Positions 53,936 through 62,656 of a DNA stretch of 64,000 nucleotides are shown one piece after another; the first letter of the stretch is position 1; every line of letters begins with the position of its first letter. Location: NCBI GenBank assembly GCA_019359595.1, contig JAHHGZ010000019.1, positions 85,397 through 149,396 on the forward strand, given 5' to 3'. The stretch is from Cyanomargarita calcarea GSE-NOS-MK-12-04C. Lineage in GTDB: Bacteria; Cyanobacteriota; Cyanobacteriia; Cyanobacteriales; Nostocaceae. The notes below the pieces were generated by a model. That model was given only the letters and a program-made list of their open reading frames with translations. It ran no database searches and was not told where the DNA came from. The position numbers and the translations under genes are program-made.

Positions 53936-55592
53936 CTTCATCAATGCCATTCCATTGGCTGATGCGGAATACTACAAACTCAGCGGGACGCACTGGGCAA
54001 ACTCCGACCTCTACATACAAACGACCTAATATTCTCGTTTCTGGAGGGTTCAATTCTTCGTCACATTTGACATAAAATGCCTGTTGTGGTGTTGATCCAA
54101 ATAAAGCACCTTCCCGCCAAATTCGCTCTAGAAAATTGCTCACAGTCCGCCTTACACGTGCCCATAAGTCTTCGTCGTTGGGTTCAAATACGGCCCATTG
54201 AGTACCTAATTCAATCGATTTTTCAATGTAGCTAATCAGCCGACGCACGCTGATATAACGCCACTCGGTTTTGTCGGGTTCGACTAAAGTCCGTGCCCCC
54301 CAGATGCGGATACCTCGGTTGGGAAAGTTGCGGATGCAGTTGATTCCAATGGGGTTTAACAGTTCCTGCTCGCGGAAATTGGTTTCGTAACCCAAGCCAA
54401 TTACACCCCTTGGCACTTCGTTTGCAGGTGCTTTGTAAACTCCTCTGGTTTCGTCGGTACGTGCCCACACGCCCATCATATGACCGCAAGGAGGTACAAG
54501 AATCGGTCTGCCACCGTTGCTCGGGTTGGGGACTTTTATCCAGGGATAATAAAGTGCCGCAAACATGGAACGACGGTTAAAGCTTCTTTGTAACCAATCG
54601 ACTACTTCTTGAGGTTTGGCGTATTGTGGTGGGGGGTCAAGTATAACCATCCGGTTGGGTGGGTTGGGAATATCGCCACTCGCAGAACCCTCACACATAC
54701 TAACCATTAGTTCCATGATGCCGTGGACTTGGTCTATGTCCATGACTCCGGCTTCATGTGCCCGCATTAAATCGGGGCAAGCAAGCATGGTGATTTCATC
54801 TATTTCAAAGATGCCACGTACCCCTGTACGGTCATCGCGGACACCTTCGACATCTTGGGAAAATCTATCAGGTGCAGAGGGGACAATTCTTGGTGCCAGT
54901 TCATACTGACCGTTTCCTGGCCGTCGCGCTAGGGGCTGTCCAGTTTGAGATGTATCTGTAATATTAACATACATCGAACTTCGCAATGCCGCGATCGCAT
55001 AAGTTGCGACTTGATCGGTCGGCTCGCGATTCATGGTTAAATTTTCGTATTGTTCTAAAACCTCCTCACCCCGGCGAATCTGAACTGTGAAATATTCACC
55101 TGTGTTTGGTGGTGCTTCTCCTTCAGTTCCTTCGGGTTGTGGACGGGGTGTACTATCGCTAACCAAAATATGAATCGCTCCACCTGCTGCTTGTTCGGGA
55201 CGCAAGGTAAAGCTTAAGGATGGACGATTTCCTCGACCGGTAATTTGTAAGGTCGCAGGTTCGGCAGTTGCGGCTCTGGGTGCCCCTGGTAATTGAGTAC
55301 CAATACTTGTAACCCAACAGCGGCCACCACCATTCATAAAGTAGCCGTAGACGGCAAAGGGCAGGTAAGCATTGAATTCGGTGAAACCATTGGATTGGGG
55401 ACTGGAAAAGTAGTTGAGATATTGGGTCCAGTTGGTAATCAGCATGGGCTTAAATAGTTCAGCCCCACCACGCACATCTTCTGTAAACCCAACAAATCCA
55501 GCAACCGCTGTGCTAACACCTTCAATCGGTCGGCTACCACGGTCTATTTCTTCAACATAAACACCAGGAGCAAAGTAATCAAGTCTTGCCAT
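53928..55592 (-). CDS. Contractile tail sheath protein
   Basis: 554 residues. N-terminus LDYFAPGVYVEEIDRGSRPIEGVSTAVAGFVG is the sheath hallmark. The C-terminal core has PNRGIRIWGARTL, RYISVRRLISYIEKSIE and GRLYVEVGVCPVRPAEFVVFRI, as in sheath proteins of extracellular injection systems and the T4-like fold. It forms the outer contractile tube that drives the inner tube through a membrane. It is the second gene of the minus-strand arm, after the DUF4255 gene. Confidence 0.95.
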   Translation of the reverse strand: MARLDYFAPGVYVEEIDRGSRPIEGVSTAVAGFVGFTEDVRGGAELFKPMLITNWTQYLNYFSSPQSNGFTEFNAYLPFAVYGYFMNGGGRCWVTSIGTQLPGAPRAATAEPATLQITGRGNRPSLSFTLRPEQAAGGAIHILVSDSTPRPQPEGTEGEAPPNTGEYFTVQIRRGEEVLEQYENLTMNREPTDQVATYAIAALRSSMYVNITDTSQTGQPLARRPGNGQYELAPRIVPSAPDRFSQDVEGVRDDRTGVRGIFEIDEITMLACPDLMRAHEAGVMDIDQVHGIMELMVSMCEGSASGDIPNPPNRMVILDPPPQYAKPQEVVDWLQRSFNRRSMFAALYYPWIKVPNPSNGGRPILVPPCGHMMGVWARTDETRGVYKAPANEVPRGVIGLGYETNFREQELLNPIGINCIRNFPNRGIRIWGARTLVEPDKTEWRYISVRRLISYIEKSIELGTQWAVFEPNDEDLWARVRRTVSNFLERIWREGALFGSTPQQAFYVKCDEELNPPETRILGRLYVEVGVCPVRPAEFVVFRISQWNGIDEEE

Positions 55593-55635
55593 GAAAATCT
55601 CTCCATTTTGGATTTTAGATAGTAATAAATATGTA

Positions 55636-56475
55636 CTAAGCAGGAAAAAGTAATACTTCTTTAAAGGTGTAATTTTGACTATCTACCAGTACGTTGCAGT
55701 TTTGGGGTACGTAGCCGGGACAATTAAGTCTGACAACATAGCCACCCAATCTCAAGTCTTCAAAAAAGAACAGCCCTTCTTCATTACTTTTCACTAACTT
55801 TTCAGTCCCCATAACCGTAATTTCCGTACCGGCAAGTGGCAAATTGGTGACTGCACTTTTTACCAAGCCTGCGATCGCTACCCGTTTGGCGATCGCACTG
55901 TTACCATTTTTGTGTAATTGGCTGTGGACGTCGAAAACTCGCTCCCAAACCAAAGGTATTGAAGCGCTTTCTGGCTCAAAGGGCACTGTAACTGTTAGAT
56001 ACAAGGCCGGACGGAGGGGAACACTCAAGGCACTCCACAAGGAACCAACCTCTAAGGGAGGTTCTTGTGAGATTGTCATGGACAAACTGCCATAACCATG
56101 CAATTCTGGTACCAAAAATTCCTCCCGTAGGGAGCGATGACGCAGCAATAAGGTTAATGCTTCTGTTAATAAGCGATGCTCACCTAAAGATGTACTGTCC
56201 CAAGCTGTTAATAATAGGGATACATCAAACCAACTAGGTGACCAGCTAACAGTCGCAGGTTGCACCCCAGAAGCAGCAAACTTGCGTTCAACCTGTCTGC
56301 CAGAGTGTTGTACCTGCTTGCTCTCACGAATGTCATAAAAGTACAAATTCAGAGTAGGCCCTGCACCATCGTCTCTGCGACTGCCGGGACGACTAAAGTC
56401 AATTTGCTCCGTATTCATAAGGGAGGTTCCCCCAGCCAGGATTTCAGCTAGGGTTTGAAGAAGTGAGATAAGCAT
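55636..56475 (-). CDS. DUF4255 (Pvc16-like) tail terminator/cap protein
   Basis: 279 residues. The N-terminal DUF4255 domain (about 1-190) has the typical LNLYFYDIRES, WYDVSLLLTAW-like WFDVSLLLTAW and EHRLLTEALTLLLRH. In Afp/PVC systems the equivalent protein (Pvc16/Afp16) caps the tail and sets its length. The C-terminal part, about 200-279, resembles a carboxypeptidase regulatory-like beta domain (GLVKSAVTNLPLAGTEITVMGT). It is the first gene of the minus-strand arm, 43 bp before the sheath gene. Confidence 0.85.
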   Translation of the reverse strand: MLISLLQTLAEILAGGTSLMNTEQIDFSRPGSRRDDGAGPTLNLYFYDIRESKQVQHSGRQVERKFAASGVQPATVSWSPSWFDVSLLLTAWDSTSLGEHRLLTEALTLLLRHRSLREEFLVPELHGYGSLSMTISQEPPLEVGSLWSALSVPLRPALYLTVTVPFEPESASIPLVWERVFDVHSQLHKNGNSAIAKRVAIAGLVKSAVTNLPLAGTEITVMGTEKLVKSNEEGLFFFEDLRLGGYVVRLNCPGYVPQNCNVLVDSQNYTFKEVLLFPA

Positions 56476-56934
56476 GAAGCGTATCTGTTCTGGTTGAGAT
56501 GCCTCTAGATTAAAGCTAGATGACTCCTGATGTTAATTAGACTTTTGTCGAGATTTATTTTTGGGAAATTTTCAAATAAATTAAAAAAATCTTATTTCAT
56601 TATCCTCGCTATTCTTTTTAATACCCCGACAAGAACGCAGGGTCTTTCGTTTTGAGTTGAGGTCCTGTATCCACATATATAAATCTACGATTTTCTTCTT
56701 CCTTCTTCCTTCATTCAAGAACATTAAGTTTTACTGCAAAAAATAGCCATCTTGATTCATTTTAGTTTAATGAAAATATTCATCATTTTTGTTTGATGAT
56801 TAGCGCTTAAATATGTGCGCTATTTGACAAAAAAGTTAAGCAATACTTAAGAACAAAGGTCTATATCTGATTGTTTGAAAGTATAATAGAGTACTGAATT
56901 TTCATGCCATGCAGGTTAAACAGCGAGTTTAGCT
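56476..56934. other. Divergent promoter region of the two injection-cluster arms
   Basis: 459 bp between the minus-strand arm and the histidine kinase. It holds repeat copy 4 at 56620-56717. The sides are very AT-rich and should contain the promoters of both arms; no operator was recognised. Confidence 0.6.
56620..56717 (-). repeat. Composite heptamer repeat, copy 4
   Basis: ATACCCCGACAAGAACGCAG, GTTTTGAGTTGAGGTCCTGT and a short CTTCTTC-type run. It is almost identical to copy 5 over the first 45 bp. Confidence 0.85.
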
Positions 56935-58059
56935 ATGATAGTAGGCTCATCTCTCGAATCTATCGCTGGTTCCAGAATTTCGCGGTCTATAGACTTAGAA
57001 AGCTTCTGCCAGCTACAGATTGAACAGCTAACAATTCAGCATCCAATTTTCTTTGCTCGAATTGTATATCAAGATACATTGCTAGAAAATGTTCGGGAAG
57101 TAATTAATTATGCTCAAGGGCAACCTACTTTTTCTCAAAAAACCTTAGCTTATTTGAGGTCGGAAGAATGGCTAATAGAATATCCTTCAGCTTTTACCTT
57201 GAATGAAATTAGCATCGAATCTTTGGCATCAAGTTGTTATATTTGCCCGTTAGGATACAGGAATGAAAAACCTGAATATATTCAGATATTTGCCAGCGAA
57301 CCTCTTTCACTGACTTTGCAACAATATGTGAAGCAGTCTGCTGTCATGCTGAGTAAGTTTTTGGATATTTATTTGGAATGCGGGCAACAAAAAGCTGAAA
57401 TTCAACTGCTTGAACACATACTTCAACGTGCTGGGCATCAATTGCGTAACTCTTTGGGGTTGATTGGTTTGTATGCCCAAAATTTATTCTTGGGATTGCA
57501 AGAGAATTCTTACAAAGAACAAGCGACAATTATTTGCGAAAGTATACAACAACTAGATACTAATTTAACTGAGTTAATTTATTGTGGTCAGGGTGAAAAA
57601 TTAAAGGTCAGCTTACAAGATTTACGAAGTTTAGTAGTTGAAAGTATCAAAGGATTGCAGCCTTTAATTAATCAAAAGCAGCTACAAATATGCTTGCCAG
57701 AACATTCTACGACACTGGCAATAGACCGCTTGCAAATGAAGCAAGTTTTTGACAACTTATTGAGCAATGCTGTACACTTTAGCCCTGATACGGGAACTAT
57801 TACCTGTAGCTGGCAAGTTTTTCAAGGTGAAGTTTTAATTAAGATATCTGACCGAGGTACAGGACTATCGTCAGATGATATCCAAAAGATATTTACTCCT
57901 TTTTATTCTCGTCGTCCAGGAGGTACAGGACTGGGTTTGACTATTGCTAAAAAAATTGTCCTTGACCATCACGGAAATATTTGGTGTCAAAATTTGTTAG
58001 AAGGTGGTGCCCAATTTTCCTTGATATTACCTCGACCAAAGTGTAGGTTAAATCCATGA
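56935..58059 (+). CDS. Cytoplasmic sensor histidine kinase in the injection cluster
   Basis: 374 residues without a membrane segment. The N-terminal 155 residues are an unrecognised input region. The phosphorylation site is His168 in AGHQLRNSLGL, and the HATPase domain has NLLSNAVHFSPDTG, SDRGTGLSSDDIQKIFTPFYSRRPGGTGLGL. The next gene but for a repeat is a LuxR-type regulator, so the two probably form a two-component pair that controls the injection cluster. This regulatory link is inferred from position only. Confidence 0.85.
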   Translation: MIVGSSLESIAGSRISRSIDLESFCQLQIEQLTIQHPIFFARIVYQDTLLENVREVINYAQGQPTFSQKTLAYLRSEEWLIEYPSAFTLNEISIESLASSCYICPLGYRNEKPEYIQIFASEPLSLTLQQYVKQSAVMLSKFLDIYLECGQQKAEIQLLEHILQRAGHQLRNSLGLIGLYAQNLFLGLQENSYKEQATIICESIQQLDTNLTELIYCGQGEKLKVSLQDLRSLVVESIKGLQPLINQKQLQICLPEHSTTLAIDRLQMKQVFDNLLSNAVHFSPDTGTITCSWQVFQGEVLIKISDRGTGLSSDDIQKIFTPFYSRRPGGTGLGLTIAKKIVLDHHGNIWCQNLLEGGAQFSLILPRPKCRLNP

Positions 58060-58137
58060 ATTGTAACTACGGAAATTAAGATTTTGGATAAAACAGTTTA
58101 GTGTCAAAAATTAAGATTAAGGATGTTTAATTAATTT

Positions 58138-58260
58138 ATCCTCGCTGTTCTTGTTAATACCCCGACAAGAACGCAGGGTCTTTCGTTTTGAGTTGGGGTC
58201 TGAATCCCCATATATAAACCCCCTTCTTCCTTCTTCCTTCTTCCTTCTTCCTTCATTCAA
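58138..58260 (-). repeat. Composite heptamer repeat, copy 5
   Basis: Same order as copy 4 with a longer CTTCTTC-type heptamer run (about five units). Copies 4 and 5 flank the histidine kinase gene in the same orientation. Confidence 0.85.
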
Positions 58261-58332
58261 TCCGAATTGTTGACTCTAAACTATATTTTAATTGGCCAGG
58301 ATGCTAGCTACCACTGTTGTTTGGAATTTCGC

Positions 58333-59013
58333 ATGGCTACTGTTCAAATGCTTTCTGTTTTGCTTGTAGATGACGAACAACGCTTCCGTCAGGGATTGCG
58401 TACTCTCCTCAATTTCTATAGCCTTAATGATTCATTATCATTAGAGGTTGTAGGTGAAGCTGCTTCTGTAGAGCAAGCATTAAAATTCACACTCCAGGAG
58501 TCTCCAAATCTAATTTTGCTTGATTTGGAATTAATTGGAGGTGATGGGATTACAACTCTACATCGTCTTAGAGAAATATCTTATGCTGGCAAGGTTTTAG
58601 TCTTGTCCGGACATCAAGAAGATGACTGGATTTTTCGTGCGATGCAAGCGGGTGCTGCTGGATATGTGTTTAAAAGTCGTTTGGCATCTCAACTGTGTGA
58701 GGCAATTACCACTGTAATAAAATCTGAGATTTATCTGCCTTCAGAGGTTGTTAATGGTTTTTTTCGTCGTTTTCAAGCTTATTCTGAGCCTTATCTGGAA
58801 ACCCGTCAAAAACTGCACTTGACGGAACGGGAACACGAAGTTTTACACTGGTTAACTCAAGGTGCTTCTAATGAAGAAATTGCTAAACATTTATATGTTA
58901 CCGTCGCTACTGTTAAAGCTCATTTAACGAGTATTTTTGAAAAATTGCAGGTTACTAGCCGTACTCAAGCTATTGTTGCTGCTTTAAAATTAGGACTAAT
59001 TCAAGCTCATTGA
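58333..59013 (+). CDS. NarL/LuxR-family response regulator
   Basis: 226 residues from ATG 58333 (MATVQML). A longer frame from a TTG at 58267 adds an unconserved leader. The receiver has LLVDDEQRFRQGL and phosphoacceptor Asp in LILLDLELIGGDG. The C-terminal LuxR helix-turn-helix is LTEREHEVLHWLTQGASNEEIAKHLYVTVATVKAHL. It is the likely partner of the kinase upstream and a candidate regulator of the divergent injection arms. Confidence 0.9.
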   Translation: MATVQMLSVLLVDDEQRFRQGLRTLLNFYSLNDSLSLEVVGEAASVEQALKFTLQESPNLILLDLELIGGDGITTLHRLREISYAGKVLVLSGHQEDDWIFRAMQAGAAGYVFKSRLASQLCEAITTVIKSEIYLPSEVVNGFFRRFQAYSEPYLETRQKLHLTEREHEVLHWLTQGASNEEIAKHLYVTVATVKAHLTSIFEKLQVTSRTQAIVAALKLGLIQAH

Positions 59014-59077
59014 TAAGAAGAGGTTCTGAATCCCCTTCTTCCTGCTAAGAGTGCCTCTTCTTCAAGGAGTTTTCTCA

Positions 59078-61174
59078 GTGACAATATTGTATAAAGAGTA
59101 CAAATGCTCGCGAAATGCACCATTAAGTTGCGATCGCCCTCTGCAAACTTCACAGGAAGTCCCAGGAGCAAAATTTTGTTTGGAATGCGGTTTTCCGGCA
59201 ACTTTGGCTCGCAATGCTGAAATTAAGGGCAGTCGGGGGACTTATCAAGTTATTGATTTTTTGGGTATGCGGGGTCTTGGTCGTTTGTATTCTGGAATAC
59301 ACATGACTGACGGTCAACCTGTGGTAATTAAGGAATATCTCTTACCCAGTCGTTGTTTTAATGATGAAGAGACTCGTCAGCGCAAAGAGACGTTTAAGCG
59401 GGTGGCTGGGGTGAGTTTAGCAGATGGGAGAAACCAAAATTTTCGTTTGATTCACCCGAGTGAAGCGATCGCATCTTCGCTTGGTGAAGGCTGTTATTTA
59501 ATTATGAAAGGAGTCGAAGCATCCCAAACTTTAAGCGAGTATTTGATGTCTAATGGTGCAATGGATGCTACTCAAGGAAGGGAGGTACTCAATCAAGCCT
59601 TGCAAACTCTCCAGTTTCTCCATACTCAAAAGTTGCGCTTACCTTCCAATCAAGTACAGCAGGGAATGGCTCACGGTAATTTGAGTTTAGATAGTATTTT
59701 AATTCAAGTAGAAAAAAATCAACAATTCTATATATATCTTTGCGATTTAGCTGTTTGGGAATCCTTATTTGAACCACCAACAGTCCAACCATCGAAACCT
59801 CAGCCACAACAAGATTTAGCCGCATTAGGACTAGTCGCATTTTATCTTGGGGTAGGAGGTACGGTGGATCGAACCTCGGGTAAACCTCTCAACCCTAAAG
59901 ATATTGAACAATTTCCCAATTCAGATACTCATCTCAAGCAGTTTGTCAATCGGTTAATTGGTTTAAATGCTCCTTTTGAGAATGCTTTATCTGCTCGCAA
60001 AGAATTGTTACAACTCCCAAAAGCAGGTCAAAGTAGCAGTTTAGCAGCTTCCAAAGAGCCGGAAGAAAAAGAAAAAGGTTGGCGTAAACCCTGGATTTTC
60101 TTAGGAATCTTGGCTTTGTTGTTACTGGGTGGGGGAATCTGGTATTTTTTAAAAAGAGCTTCCATATCTCAGAAACCAGAATATGGACAATGGTCTAGTT
60201 TGCTTCCTCATTTCTTTGATGTGGCTGATGTCCCCATAGGAGAATTTCCTTACACGGGAGAAAAAGACAGTACTTGGAGCTTCATTCTTGGTTCTCGTCC
60301 AGAAAGCGATCGCACTCTCGAAGAAATATTCAGCAAGCCAAAGCCAGATATAACGTTGAGCTACCAACCTAGCAGCGAACCTATAGAAACAGTCCGAAAC
60401 TGCAAAACACAACCCTGTAAAGCCAACTTTGCGATGACATCTTTCAAGCTAGATGGTGAACTCGAAAGCAAACCTATAGCCTATGATGGCTTACTTGTAT
60501 TTGTTGCCCACAGCCAGAAAAACTCTAATCTTCCTTCTTCTTTGCAAGGAAAAATTACTTTAGAGCAACTGCGTAAAATTTATACAGGTGAAATTAAGAA
60601 TTGGCAGGAACTCGGGGGACCAAATTTACTGATAAAACCTTATGCTCCCACCGAACCGGAAGCAGTACGCCAATTTCAGCAAAAAATATTGCAAGATGAC
60701 CCGCAACTGATTGCTTCATATAAAGTCGTGACTCAGCCATATACTGAGAAAACCGAAAAAACTATCCAAGGAATTGTCTCAGAATTTGACGAAGGGCGAA
60801 GTGGTATTATTAGTTTTGGTATTCTCAGTAAAACTTGGAACCAATGTAATGCTTACCCTCTAGCAATAGGAGAAATTCAGCCCTTACTTGGGTCCAATGG
60901 TCAAAAAATCAACCCAGGAGTGAATTTGTGCAACAAAGGATATTCTTTGGATGTCGAAGCTTTTAAACCAGATAAAACAGGTCACTATCCTTTAAGTTAT
61001 TCCCTGTTTGTGGTATACCCTAAAAATAACAGCCTGCCTGCGGTCGGTTCCAAATTTGCCGAAATGCTAACTACCCGTCAGGGTCAATGTCTAATCAAAA
61101 AAGCAGGACTAGTTCCTTTACAGGCGATACCTGAAAACGATATAACTACCAATGCCTGCAAATCGTTGCCCTAA
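59078..61174 (+). CDS. Zinc-ribbon pseudokinase - membrane helix - PstS-like binding domain fusion
   Basis: 698 residues from GTG 59078, chosen because AAGGAG lies 8 bp before it; an ATG at 59051 is an alternative. A zinc ribbon comes first (CSRN..C and CLECG). The kinase-like domain follows: glycine loop LGMRGLGRLYSG, Lys85 in VVIKEY, but the catalytic loop HRD is His199-Gly-Asn201 and the DFG region reads CDLAVW, so catalysis is doubtful. One membrane helix (about 339-358) leads to a periplasmic-binding-protein domain of PstS type (KITLEQLRKIYTGEIKNWQELGG), probably outside the cytoplasm. The protein may sense an external ligand such as phosphate and signal inward to the FHA proteins; that is inference. 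Confidence 0.8.
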   Translation: MTILYKEYKCSRNAPLSCDRPLQTSQEVPGAKFCLECGFPATLARNAEIKGSRGTYQVIDFLGMRGLGRLYSGIHMTDGQPVVIKEYLLPSRCFNDEETRQRKETFKRVAGVSLADGRNQNFRLIHPSEAIASSLGEGCYLIMKGVEASQTLSEYLMSNGAMDATQGREVLNQALQTLQFLHTQKLRLPSNQVQQGMAHGNLSLDSILIQVEKNQQFYIYLCDLAVWESLFEPPTVQPSKPQPQQDLAALGLVAFYLGVGGTVDRTSGKPLNPKDIEQFPNSDTHLKQFVNRLIGLNAPFENALSARKELLQLPKAGQSSSLAASKEPEEKEKGWRKPWIFLGILALLLLGGGIWYFLKRASISQKPEYGQWSSLLPHFFDVADVPIGEFPYTGEKDSTWSFILGSRPESDRTLEEIFSKPKPDITLSYQPSSEPIETVRNCKTQPCKANFAMTSFKLDGELESKPIAYDGLLVFVAHSQKNSNLPSSLQGKITLEQLRKIYTGEIKNWQELGGPNLLIKPYAPTEPEAVRQFQQKILQDDPQLIASYKVVTQPYTEKTEKTIQGIVSEFDEGRSGIISFGILSKTWNQCNAYPLAIGEIQPLLGSNGQKINPGVNLCNKGYSLDVEAFKPDKTGHYPLSYSLFVVYPKNNSLPAVGSKFAEMLTTRQGQCLIKKAGLVPLQAIPENDITTNACKSLP

Positions 61175-61730
61175 CTCCAGTTGTGAATATTTTAACCGTG
61201 TTTTGCCCAACAACGCCAAAGTCTGTCCGATGTGCGGCACACCTTTGGGCAATGTCATCGCTTCTGTTCCAGTACAACCACAGCCAAATGTAGTTGCTTA
61301 TACACCTCCTCCAGAATCGATACCGCCAGAGCAAACTGATTTTCAGTCTAGAACTCCCTACTTACAACCAGTTCCAGTACCACCACCACGTCCATCTAGA
61401 GCAGTACTGAAGCTAATACATACCACAACCGGAAGAGAATTTCGCTTGCCGGGAGAAGAAGGTAGTATTGGTAGGCGATCGCAAGTTCATGGAACAATTC
61501 CCGAAATAGACTTGACAGGTATTCCCAATGAAGGAATAGTTTCCCGTTCCCATGTACGAGTTTTTTGGGACTGGAATCAAAATACCTACTCGATCGTAGA
61601 CACCAGCAAGAATGGTACATATCTTAACGGTACTCTTCTTTCTCCTGGTGTTCACTACCGACTCAATCAAGGTGATTTATTGCAACTGGGTCAGGATAAG
61701 TTGGTGTGTTTTACGATTGTGGTGATTTAA
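61152..61730 (+). CDS. Zinc-ribbon and FHA domain protein
   Basis: 192 residues. An N-terminal zinc ribbon (CPNSSC and CPMCG), a proline-rich linker (about 45-95), then an FHA domain with GSIGRRSQ, SRSHVRVF and DTSKNGTYLNG. The FHA core has the canonical Ser-Arg-x-His and NGT residues, so phosphothreonine peptide binding is likely. Its ATG lies 23 bp inside the pseudokinase gene, so translation is coupled. It is probably the cytoplasmic reader of phosphorylation in this cluster; the phosphoprotein is unknown. Confidence 0.87.
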   Translation: MPANRCPNSSCEYFNRVLPNNAKVCPMCGTPLGNVIASVPVQPQPNVVAYTPPPESIPPEQTDFQSRTPYLQPVPVPPPRPSRAVLKLIHTTTGREFRLPGEEGSIGRRSQVHGTIPEIDLTGIPNEGIVSRSHVRVFWDWNQNTYSIVDTSKNGTYLNGTLLSPGVHYRLNQGDLLQLGQDKLVCFTIVVI

Positions 61731-61808
61731 AGAGGAAAGATTCTTATCTGCGTCGAGGGTGCGTTCATCTGCGGTTAAAAATCCAAAATCCAATATCGAG
61801 GGACTGCA

Positions 61809-61842
61809 AGATCCCCGACTTCGTGAAAGTTGTCGGGGATCT
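61809..61842. terminator. Hairpin AGATCCCCGA/TCGGGGATCT
   Basis: 10-bp perfect stem, related to the hairpin at 9278-9310. It lies between the FHA gene and the small injection-system gene and could separate transcription units or be a dispersed repeat. Confidence 0.45.
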
Positions 61843-61950
61843 AACCCTGAATAATAAATTCCCACTCCTATATCCAATGAGTTCGACCTTAGTCTAATTC
61901 TGATTTTAGGACAGTGGCTTTAGCCTGGAATAAGAACAGGTTATTTAATT

Positions 61951-62124
61951 ATGGACTCAAATCAAATACAGCCCTCTAGGATGCCTGCAACAGCTAAAAA
62001 AGGCAAATATCTCAGTGACCCGTCGTTATTGGATAAATTGTGCGATCGCGTATATGAACTTTTGCAAGAAGATATGCGATCGCAACGGGAAAGAGTGAAA
62101 AATTATGGTCAAAATAGGTGGTAA
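61951..62124 (+). CDS. Small conserved injection-system protein
   Basis: 57 residues, too short for a standard length cut-off. It contains YLSDPSLLDKLCDRVYELLQ and then EDMRSQRERVKNYG, a helical pattern that recurs as a small hypothetical in contractile injection clusters just before a tube gene. The stop overlaps the next start in TAATG, which supports translation and coupling. The precise role is unknown; a baseplate or assembly factor is possible. The call rests on the conserved pattern, the tight coupling and the cluster context. Confidence 0.7.
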   Translation: MDSNQIQPSRMPATAKKGKYLSDPSLLDKLCDRVYELLQEDMRSQRERVKNYGQNRW

Positions 62125-62648
62125 TGATGGCTAGTAATGGCAACATTGAACATGAATTAAACTATGTCACCACCAATCGTTTTTACGTAGAAATAGACAG
62201 CAGCATTGCGGCTTCTTTTACTGAATGCTCGGGATTGAGTCTTCAGATTAAGAAGAATGTTTTTTTTGAAGGTGGTGTCAATGACCAACAACGCATTTAT
62301 TTAGGTCATGCAGAATTTGCTGATATCACTTTAAAGCGGGGAATTACAGACCATTTTGGTTTTTTGAATTGGATTACCAAAATATTTGATGAAAATAATG
62401 GAGATACAGATATTCGACGCAATGTCAATATTCTTTTATTTAATCAAGCAGGGGAAACAATCATGAGCTGGACTCTCATTGGTGCAATTCCGATTACTTG
62501 GAAAACTCCAGCCCTGCAAGCTGATGGTAATGCAGTAGCCATTGAAGAACTTACTTTAGCTTATGAGGGTTTGAAAATTGCCAAGGATGGAGGAGGAGGA
62601 AATCTGACAAAACGGGAGATAAAATCTGGCTTTTTTCAGTCTAATTAA
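62124..62648 (+). CDS. Phage-tail-tube-like protein (gp19/PF06841 type), third tube paralogue
   Basis: 174 residues from ATG 62124 (or the next ATG 62127). N-terminus has NRFYVEIDSSIAASFTECSGLSLQIKKNVFFEGG, the middle ITLKRGITDHFGFLNWI and the C-terminus AIEELTLAYEGLKIAK. This is the form of tube protein that in extracellular injection systems joins the baseplate (Pvc5-like). It is the only tube gene on the plus-strand arm; the two others are on the minus arm. Confidence 0.88.
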   Translation: MMASNGNIEHELNYVTTNRFYVEIDSSIAASFTECSGLSLQIKKNVFFEGGVNDQQRIYLGHAEFADITLKRGITDHFGFLNWITKIFDENNGDTDIRRNVNILLFNQAGETIMSWTLIGAIPITWKTPALQADGNAVAIEELTLAYEGLKIAKDGGGGNLTKREIKSGFFQSN

Positions 62649-62656
62649 TTTTAATT

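Noticed and set aside
61152..61334. Minus-strand frames overlapping the FHA gene.
   Set aside because: Shadows of the zinc-ribbon/FHA coding sequence without conserved features.
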